Both the position numbers and the translations under genes were made by a program. Below the pieces are notes generated by a model. It searched no databases. It worked only from the letters and a program-made list of their open reading frames with translations, and was not told where the DNA came from. Shown here in pieces: positions 1 through 5,655 of a DNA stretch of 6,836 bases. Origin of the DNA: a bacterium (GTDB lineage: Bacteria > Zhuqueibacterota > Zhuqueibacteria > Thermofontimicrobiales > Thermofontimicrobiaceae); NCBI GenBank assembly GCA_011046315.1, contig DSAU01000077.1, forward strand, positions 1-6,836, in the 5' to 3' direction. Every line of letters starts with the position of its first letter. Positions within the stretch are counted from its first letter, which is position 1.

Positions 1-491
1 ATAATCAACTGATCAAACAAAGATGGATTCGAAAATAAGTAATTCAACCATAAATCTCGATAATCAATAATTAGCGGAATTCGAAATTTTCTGGACAGAT
101 ATTGACCAAGCCGCAGAACATTTTCGGGACCAAAGGAAATAAATATTGCATCATAAGATTGTATCCGTTCTTTGAGAAAGTAGGATTTTCCTTTTAAATA
201 AATCTGATTATGTAAGTAACGGAATAGTGGGACTAATCCAGTTAGTCTGACAAGAGATCGAAGGTAATTTGAGTCTCTGGAAAATTTATTGATTTCTGAA
301 AAATCCTGATAAGGATGAATTTGTTTGATTGATTGCAAATCATAAGTAAGCGTTCCCTTTCTCTCTGGTGTGAAGACGTCCACATCGATACCAAACTCCG
401 GCAAATATCTGGCAAAACTGTAAAGCCTGTGAGAAGCAACGGTATTTGCCGGCGGGAAGAAATTTGTGATTAATAAAATCTTTAGTGACAT
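1..491 (-). CDS. GT4-type glycosyltransferase, N-terminal part (3' end outside window)
   Basis: Probable GT-B fold glycosyltransferase that would transfer a sugar from a nucleotide-sugar donor to the growing lipid-linked repeat unit at the inner membrane. The frame reads from ATG at 491 without a stop to base 1, giving about 163 residues, under half the usual 370-420 for the family. Visible family marks are the opening MSLKILLITNFFPPANTVA (beta strand followed by the PP..N/G loop), then SHRLYSFARYLPEFGIDVDVFTP at about residues 20-42, which I read as helix plus second Rossmann strand, and LIIDYRDLW near residue 145, typical of the N-terminal donor/acceptor domain of GT4 enzymes. The nucleotide-binding C-terminal domain lies beyond the window, so sugar specificity cannot be judged. 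The start is supported by AGGA at 498-501, six bases upstream. It follows the GT2 gene after 88 bases that hold a hairpin. The stretch is AT-rich (about 36% G+C, hand count). Family assignment is by pattern recognition only. Confidence 0.82.
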   Translation of the reverse strand, partial: MSLKILLITNFFPPANTVASHRLYSFARYLPEFGIDVDVFTPERKGTLTYDLQSIKQIHPYQDFSEINKFSRDSNYLRSLVRLTGLVPLFRYLHNQIYLKGKSYFLKERIQSYDAIFISFGPENVLRLGQYLSRKFRIPLIIDYRDLWLNYLFSNPSLFDQLI

Positions 492-497
492 TTTTTG

Positions 498-501
498 TCC
501 T
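498..501 (-). promoter_or_regulatory. Shine-Dalgarno of the GT4-type gene
   Basis: AGGA on the minus strand lies 6 bases before ATG 491. It gives this gene an initiation site of its own, unlike the tightly coupled genes upstream of it. Confidence 0.55.
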
Positions 502-527
502 GAATTTATTTTTTTGATTACGATGTT

Positions 528-569
528 AAAAAATATTTCCCAATTGCCTGCATAGAGCATTAAATTGGG
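528..569 (-). terminator. Terminator-like or attenuator hairpin between the two glycosyltransferase genes
   Basis: Read on the minus strand, CCCAATT (569-563) pairs exactly with AATTGGG (545-539). Inside this, TGC and GCA can form a further three pairs around a five-base loop, separated from the outer stem by a 3x3 internal loop. The stem is followed by AAA, then TATTTTTT (535-528). It sits just after the GT2 stop codon (580) and before the Shine-Dalgarno of the next gene (498-501). It resembles a Rho-independent terminator, but the stem is AT-rich, interrupted, and three A residues separate it from the U run, so it is probably weak. It may only lower expression of the downstream glycosyltransferase or stabilise the upstream message. 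Confidence 0.4.
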
Positions 570-579
570 TTATGTGCTT

Positions 580-1494
580 TTAATATAACAATCGTCCTTT
601 TAAATTAAATATTTTCTTCATAAGCGTTTTTGATATTTTAAGATTTTTTCGACGCGAATAGATTTTGGGTAATCCACGTAATCCGTCCTTTATTCCCTGA
701 AAGAAAGTCATCGGATGTCTGATTTTTACGGCGGTAAAAAAGAAAAAACTGAACCAGATGATCAGTTGAGAAACAATGAAATACCAGGGTAGAAATGAAA
801 AAGCAAACCAGATTCGATTTCGTGTAAAAAAATAGACGCTGCGCCAGGAAGGTCGCGCATCAGCAGATGTTTTATGAAAAACCTCAAATCGCGGTGAATA
901 GAACATGCGAAAATCATGTTCCATTGCCCGAAACGAAAAATCCAGTTCTTCAAATCCGTAAAAATAGTCGGAGTAAAACTCTCCGATGCTTTCAAAAACC
1001 TGTCTGCGGATCGCGTTGGCACCACCTAAGAAATAGCTGGTTTCAAATTCATGATCTGATAGCTTTTTATTGCGATGGGGGAATTCATGACGATTAATTT
1101 TATTTGTGAAATAATTGATAATTTTAAAGGTTAGTATCGAAACTTCATCTCTTTTAGAAAAGAATAGATTGAGTTTCGAAGCAAATTCAGTGTCTCGAAT
1201 GAGACAATCGTCATCGATAAATGCAAAGATTTCTCCAGAAGCGTGACGGATCGCCAGATTCCTGGCGCCGGGGACGCCGAGATTGACTTCGGAACAGATC
1301 AAGCGAATATCAGGATGGCTTCGCCTGATGGTTGCTGCGGTGCCGTCGCTGCTAGCGTTATCCACCAATACGATCTCGATGTCGGAATAAGTCTGCCCTT
1401 TGATGGATGCGATGCATTCCAACAACACCTCGATGCGATTGTAGCTGATCAAAATAAAACTGATCAAATATTTTTTTTGCTGTTCCTTAACCAT
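580..1494 (-). CDS. Family 2 glycosyltransferase (rhamnosyltransferase-like) with C-terminal hydrophobic region
   Basis: Inverting GT-A glycosyltransferase of 304 residues, a usual length for the family, expected to add one sugar to the lipid-linked repeat unit on the cytoplasmic side. Visible motifs in order: FILISYNR (13-20, first strand and nucleotide contact), IVLVDNASSDGT (41-52), NLGVPGARNLAI (71-82), the metal-binding aspartates in FAFIDDDC (D94-D96), FLGGANAIRR (155-164, acceptor loop), and GFEELDFSFR (180-189), which carries the E/D pair expected for the catalytic base. HKTS at 207-210 and FTRNRIWF at 223-230 are usual in WbbL/WcaA-like members. Residues about 230-257 are strongly hydrophobic, so the protein is probably membrane-associated, and the tail is basic. 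The start lies 5 bases after the polymerase stop. An AAGG at 1507-1510 is 12 bases away, a long spacing, so coupling to upstream translation is likely. The 5' third is much richer in G+C than the rest. The sugar transferred cannot be deduced. Confidence 0.9.
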   Translation of the reverse strand: MVKEQQKKYLISFILISYNRIEVLLECIASIKGQTYSDIEIVLVDNASSDGTAATIRRSHPDIRLICSEVNLGVPGARNLAIRHASGEIFAFIDDDCLIRDTEFASKLNLFFSKRDEVSILTFKIINYFTNKINRHEFPHRNKKLSDHEFETSYFLGGANAIRRQVFESIGEFYSDYFYGFEELDFSFRAMEHDFRMFYSPRFEVFHKTSADARPSWRSVYFFTRNRIWFAFSFLPWYFIVSQLIIWFSFFFFTAVKIRHPMTFFQGIKDGLRGLPKIYSRRKNLKISKTLMKKIFNLKGRLLY

Positions 1495-1499
1495 AAGGA

Positions 1500-2849
1500 T
1501 TAACTACCTTGTATTGATTGAGAATTTTTCGATTGATATAAAACGTTGATCAATCCTGCTGCAAACCAGATCACAGGATTGGTTGAAATGTCTCCGCTGA
1601 ACATCGAATTCCAAAGTGTATAAGCAAATATACTGAATACCGTAATGCTGAGTTGCAACGGAATTTCCTGATTGTTTTGGTGATAAAAACGAATATTACG
1701 CAGCCCCAAAATAGCAGTCAAGCCGATGAATGATAAAATTGCAGCAAGCCCCAACAAACCGTTTTCGCATGCCATTTCCAAAATAAGATTATGTGGATAA
1801 ATAAGCGGTATCCAGGGTGTATCCAGAAAAAAACTTCCGGTGCCAATGCCCAGTAACGGCGAGCCCAGGAAGTCCTGCAGCCCCTGGAACCAGGCTAAAA
1901 CACGAAAAGCGGCGCTGGCTTCCTGAGCGATCGGCGTGGTGATACGTGCTGTTACCTGACTGGCGGAATACAGCATAAACAACACAACGCATATTATACA
2001 GATAAAACTCACCCACATTTTTCGCCTGGTGGTTTGTGACGGTTGCAGCAGATAAAATATGATCGCTGCAAAGAATAAACCGAGAAACGGCGCGCGCGAA
2101 CCAGACCAGATGATGGGCGACAACAACAAGCCGTACGAGAGCAGCAACAAAATTTTAGGTAGCGATCGTTTAAATTTTGACAGAAAAAAGAAACTACACA
2201 GAATGGACACGCCAAGGCTGCGCGCTAAAAAAATCGGATTAACGCTATCGGATGGACGAAACCGGGCGAATGCATAGATTGTATCGGTTTTAATGACAAA
2301 GCTAATGACCGCAAGTAACAAGCCCAATAAAAAAGCGAAACTGAGTAGCTTTTCGATACCCCGGAAATCTTTATAGTACAACGACGCCACCATAAACATG
2401 GTGAAGTTGTAAATGAAGTAGAATGTGATTTTGTAAATGCCGTAGCTCCGGTTTGTGGAGTAGAGAAGACCGAATAGCATCACTGCTGTAATCAATAACA
2501 TTAGCCGGAACAGCAGCGATGTCAACACCACCATGTTCAACGATTGTTTATGCCAATAAAAAAATACTCCCATCGAAATCAGTAAAAAGTAGGCAATAAG
2601 TTGTGGGTACGGGATACCAACCTGAACATAATCAAAAACCACTTTTAGCAGGATGTTGCCGGTGAGCGCAATACCGAAACCGAACTCCGGATAGAGGTAA
2701 ATAAAAAACGGTACGAACAGCAGCAGAAAAAATCCAAAGCTAACGCTTTCGGATCGAAGCAGCAACGCAAGCATAATTGTTTCAGCGACCGCGATCCAGA
2801 TCAAAAATTTTCGTAAATCAATATCATGTTCTAATGGTGTTGCGAGCAT
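1500..2849 (-). CDS. O-antigen polymerase/ligase family membrane protein (Wzy/WaaL superfamily)
   Basis: Integral inner-membrane protein of 449 residues with about 12 or more hydrophobic segments, the normal size for this superfamily. It either joins lipid-linked repeat units in the periplasm (Wzy) or attaches finished glycan to an acceptor (WaaL). Family marks are SVNPIFLARSLG (202-213), SGSRAPFLG (249-257, conserved Arg252), and the large loop between about 297 and 360 with FRVLAWFQGLQDF followed by PLLGIGTGSF (331-340) and YPHNLILEMACENGLLG (351-367). The last part fits the H[NSQ]-X9-G-X2-G pattern known from WaaL ligases and related polymerases, with His353 as the likely key residue. The location, between a flippase and a glycosyltransferase in an operon with PCP and OPX genes, favours a polymerase role, but this is inferred. 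The start is 2 bases after the flippase stop, with AAGG at 2857-2860 inside the end of that gene, so the two are translationally coupled. Confidence 0.87.
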   Translation of the reverse strand: MLATPLEHDIDLRKFLIWIAVAETIMLALLLRSESVSFGFFLLLFVPFFIYLYPEFGFGIALTGNILLKVVFDYVQVGIPYPQLIAYFLLISMGVFFYWHKQSLNMVVLTSLLFRLMLLITAVMLFGLLYSTNRSYGIYKITFYFIYNFTMFMVASLYYKDFRGIEKLLSFAFLLGLLLAVISFVIKTDTIYAFARFRPSDSVNPIFLARSLGVSILCSFFFLSKFKRSLPKILLLLSYGLLLSPIIWSGSRAPFLGLFFAAIIFYLLQPSQTTRRKMWVSFICIICVVLFMLYSASQVTARITTPIAQEASAAFRVLAWFQGLQDFLGSPLLGIGTGSFFLDTPWIPLIYPHNLILEMACENGLLGLAAILSFIGLTAILGLRNIRFYHQNNQEIPLQLSITVFSIFAYTLWNSMFSGDISTNPVIWFAAGLINVLYQSKNSQSIQGS

Positions 2850-2851
2850 TT

Positions 2852-4360
2852 TCAGACCTTAAAAAGCTTGTGGATAAATTTCAATCCCTGGTCAATTTCC
2901 TGCTTTTTGATTTCGTTGAGTGCAAGCAGAGAAAAATAGTAGATCAATATCCCAATCGGGATTATCAAAAATATAATTAATAATTGATGGTCGATGAATT
3001 TCGTTGAAATCATCAAAAACGATGTCAGAATGATGGCAGAAATGAGGTTGTTAAAAATCGAACGATAAGGTGGAATCCATGCCATTTCTGCTCTAACCAG
3101 ATAAACTGACAGCATAAAATATACAGTATAAGCCGATGCCATGGAGATTCCGGCACCGATATAACCAAAACGGGGAATTAAAATGATGTTCAGTCCGACA
3201 TTGATGATGCCAGCGATCAACGCCAGTTTGGCGACATTGAGACTCCTTTTGTGCAATTCAAACCCCTTTAAAACATATTGACAGACGCCGTTTAAAAACA
3301 CACCGATCGCGATCAGCGGCAACACGCGTGCACCGGCGACAAATTTGGCGCTGGAAAATATTTTTAACATCTGTTCCGGAATCACAACTAACAAGGCCAA
3401 GATGGGAGTACAAATGATAAAATAGTATCGGCTCAATTCTGTGATCAACCGCTGGCTTTCCCGATCGCCGTATTTCTCCCAATTATCGACAATGATCGGA
3501 TAGGCAGCGAGCATTAAAATGGTGTAAATGAAATTTAACATTTTTTCAGAAATGATATAACCCACTGAATAATATCCGACTTCAGCGCTACCGCGAAAGA
3601 ATTCGATCAGGTAGCGGTCCGAAAGCGACAACACCCAGAATGCGAACAATGAAAATGTAAAAGGAACGCCATAACGGGCGATTTGACTGAACAGAGGTTT
3701 CGAAAAATTTCGTATTCGAACCTGATTTATCAAATCTAACTTGAAAAACAGAATCAGGTCCAGCGCCAGCGGGACAATCAGGAATCCCCAAAAAATGGCT
3801 GAGACGCGAAAGTTGAATAATAAGATCAGAGCAATCCCAACAACGGGTTTGCCAACAGAAAATAGTATCCAAAACAACGAGTACTTTTTAGGCTCCAATC
3901 CGGCACGAAATATCATGACAAGTATTTCAAAAATCGTACTAAAAATTGAAGCCGCGATCGCCAAATTGATCAGCGAAAACAGCGCCGGCGATAATTTGCT
4001 TTTAAAGATAAAAAAATTTACACCGAAGCTGAAACCAGCCATCCCAATGGCGCTAAACAACCCACAAATAAACAGTGTTGAAAAAAACAACCCTGTAGAT
4101 CCATCAAGCTTGTATTTTAAAAAAAAACGGGTAACGCTAGTTGCCAGCCACACCATGCTGAAAACGCGAATTAATCCGAAGGTGGATAAGGTAACTTGAT
4201 AATGGCCGTATTCTTGAGGAGAAAAAATAGTGGTAAAAACCCGGATCAGCAAGATCCCAGTAATGGCCGGAATTACCATGGCAGGCAAATAGATCAGCGA
4301 ATCTTTGGCGGTGCGCTTTATCTGGCTGTTAATGAATAGCTGGTTGTCGGTATTTGCCAT
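2852..4360 (-). CDS. Wzx-type oligosaccharide flippase (MOP/MVF superfamily)
   Basis: Inner-membrane lipid-linked oligosaccharide flippase of 502 residues, within the usual 420-510 range. It is expected to move undecaprenyl-diphosphate-linked repeat units from the cytoplasmic to the periplasmic face. There are about 12-14 hydrophobic segments. Recognisable family stretches are KDSLIYLPAMVIPAITGILL (19-38, first helix), FSPQEYGHYQV (46-56, the common S..EYG.Y loop), LSLSDRYLIEFFRGSAEVG (244-262, the 'D+y.l..f.g...vG.Y' motif at the start of the second half), and NVGLNIILIPRFGYIGAG (387-404, the most typical signature). The last 20 residues are charged and cytoplasmic. ATG 4360 lies 9 bases after the PCP stop. 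No clear Shine-Dalgarno precedes it and the next Met is residue 28, inside the first helix, so this start is kept and coupling to PCP translation is likely. The coding strand carries a T9 run at codons 78-81. Confidence 0.92.
   Translation of the reverse strand: MANTDNQLFINSQIKRTAKDSLIYLPAMVIPAITGILLIRVFTTIFSPQEYGHYQVTLSTFGLIRVFSMVWLATSVTRFFLKYKLDGSTGLFFSTLFICGLFSAIGMAGFSFGVNFFIFKSKLSPALFSLINLAIAASIFSTIFEILVMIFRAGLEPKKYSLFWILFSVGKPVVGIALILLFNFRVSAIFWGFLIVPLALDLILFFKLDLINQVRIRNFSKPLFSQIARYGVPFTFSLFAFWVLSLSDRYLIEFFRGSAEVGYYSVGYIISEKMLNFIYTILMLAAYPIIVDNWEKYGDRESQRLITELSRYYFIICTPILALLVVIPEQMLKIFSSAKFVAGARVLPLIAIGVFLNGVCQYVLKGFELHKRSLNVAKLALIAGIINVGLNIILIPRFGYIGAGISMASAYTVYFMLSVYLVRAEMAWIPPYRSIFNNLISAIILTSFLMISTKFIDHQLLIIFLIIPIGILIYYFSLLALNEIKKQEIDQGLKFIHKLFKV
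2857..2860 (-). promoter_or_regulatory. Shine-Dalgarno of the polymerase/ligase gene, inside the flippase gene
   Basis: AAGG on the minus strand lies 7 bases before ATG 2849 and spans the final Lys-Val codons of the flippase. The flippase stop (2854-2852) falls between this site and the start, an arrangement that usually couples translation of the two genes. Confidence 0.6.
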
Positions 4361-4369
4361 GATGCTTTT

Positions 4370-5617
4370 TTATTTGAACCATCGGTTGGGTTTGATGTCA
4401 ATTAACAATTTTTGAATCCGCTGATAGCGATCGTAGTCGGTCTGTTTGAGATATTCCATGTTGACCACCACATAAGCAACCATGATAAAGAAAATCACAC
4501 TGATTAATCCGGCGGCAAGCACCAACAACATCCGTTTCGGACTGGATCGTTTAACTGGCGCCACCGCTTTATCTAAAACCTGGACTGTTGGCGTGTCCTT
4601 GGCTTCCTGAATTTTTGCCTGTTCATATTGTGGGAGAATGAATTCCAGTAAGGTTTCCTGAAGTTTAACTTCGCGAAACAATCGGGCGTATTGGATACCC
4701 AGTTCGGGAACTTCGGAAAACGGGGGGAACAGATCAATGACGTTTGCTTCGATTGAATCGCCGCGATCCAGATTTGAACCGTATCTAAATTCATTATATT
4801 TGTTCTCAAGTGTCATTAATTCGGTGCGCGTCCTTATCACTTCGGCGTGGCTGTCGCTTAGATATTTTTTCTTTACATCAAGCTCGACCTCTTTTTTGAT
4901 GATCTGAGCTTTTAATTCTGCCGCTGCCGTAATTCCGGCGTGAACCTGTTCCGGCAGAGCAATTGCGCCGTATTTATTTTGAAATTGTTGAAAATCCTCT
5001 TCTGCTTTTTTTAAATCCGCCAGATTTTGGAAATAGCGGCGTTCGATGAAAATTCTCGAGTTGTGCGCCCGGTTGGTTTTAAGTTCGCGATTGATTTGAT
5101 CGAGCTGTTCGATAAAAAAGTCGGCGATATCTTTCGCCAATCCAGCAGCCTCGCGCTCTTTGCTTTTTCCGGCGAAAAACGGGGTTTTAATTTTCATCGA
5201 CAGGGTTAGCGTCCCTTCATCGTTCACCTTGACCTTTACGCGGCTTCGCAGCGTTTTGATGGCGTCTTCGATGTTCTTTTCGTTGAACCGTTCGATCAAA
5301 CCAAAATTTTTGATTACAATTTCCATAACAGTTCGGCTGTTCAGAATCGCAAGGAAAGTATTGGTTTCCTCAGAAACCATTCCCAGCCCCATTCCCAAAC
5401 CTCCGAGCGGCGCCTTCGATAGCAGCGATGACAGTCCGAGATCCGAGCTATCGGCGGAAGGCGGCAGAATGGTGGTGGACGCGGTGTACCATTTGGGAAC
5501 AATTAAAGTGATCGCGGCAACAATCAGGCAGATAATAAAACCATTGATAATGATTGCTTTGCGCCATTTGATGAGAACTGACAGATAATCCAATGTCGTA
5601 ATTTTTTTTGTCTGCAT
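4370..5617 (-). CDS. Polysaccharide co-polymerase / chain-length determinant (Wzz and GNVR domains), no kinase domain
   Basis: Inner-membrane protein of 415 residues from the chosen start. It would control polymer length and contact the OPX channel across the periplasm. An N-terminal helix (about 20-40, ending LIVPKWYTASTTILPP) opens the Wzz domain. Residues 61-80 are rich in Gly, Leu and Met. About 165-275 is heptad-like, charged and predicted coiled coil. A GNVR-like part at about 304-350 (QYARLFREVKLQETLLEFIL, then VQVLDKAVAPVKRSSPKR) leads into the second membrane helix (about 362-386). Only some 29 residues follow, with no Walker A or Tyr-rich tail, so the BY-kinase domain found in many PCP-2a proteins is absent. 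The frame is open upstream to 5770, but that part overlaps the OPX gene and does not look like protein. Of three clustered in-frame ATGs (5638, 5623, 5617), the last has AAGG at 9 bases and is preferred. An A8 tract covers codons 3-6. Confidence 0.88.
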   Translation of the reverse strand: MQTKKITTLDYLSVLIKWRKAIIINGFIICLIVAAITLIVPKWYTASTTILPPSADSSDLGLSSLLSKAPLGGLGMGLGMVSEETNTFLAILNSRTVMEIVIKNFGLIERFNEKNIEDAIKTLRSRVKVKVNDEGTLTLSMKIKTPFFAGKSKEREAAGLAKDIADFFIEQLDQINRELKTNRAHNSRIFIERRYFQNLADLKKAEEDFQQFQNKYGAIALPEQVHAGITAAAELKAQIIKKEVELDVKKKYLSDSHAEVIRTRTELMTLENKYNEFRYGSNLDRGDSIEANVIDLFPPFSEVPELGIQYARLFREVKLQETLLEFILPQYEQAKIQEAKDTPTVQVLDKAVAPVKRSSPKRMLLVLAAGLISVIFFIMVAYVVVNMEYLKQTDYDRYQRIQKLLIDIKPNRWFK

Positions 5618-5626
5618 TAACATTAA

Positions 5627-5630
5627 CCTT
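5627..5630 (-). promoter_or_regulatory. Shine-Dalgarno deciding the PCP start
   Basis: AAGG on the minus strand lies 9 bases before ATG 5617 and only 3 bases before ATG 5623. It lies inside the reading frame if ATG 5638 is used. This spacing favours 5617 as the initiation codon of the chain-length determinant. Confidence 0.55.
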
Positions 5631-5655
5631 GTTAACATGATAGGTTGTTGATTGA

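Noticed and set aside
242..439. Minus-strand open frame of 65 codons
   Set aside because: It is an out-of-frame shadow of the partial GT4-type gene, which has the family motifs and a Shine-Dalgarno.
1243..1503. Plus-strand open frame of 86 codons opposite the 5' part of the GT2 gene
   Set aside because: It is the antisense reading of the conserved GT2 N-terminal domain; no independent support.
3741..4199. Plus-strand open frame of 152 codons opposite the flippase gene
   Set aside because: It lies wholly antisense to a well-supported flippase and has no recognisable domain. Its open state follows from the codon use of the real gene.
5160..5588. Plus-strand open frame of 142 codons opposite the PCP gene
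   Set aside because: It is antisense to the Wzz-domain gene, with low-complexity composition and no family resemblance.
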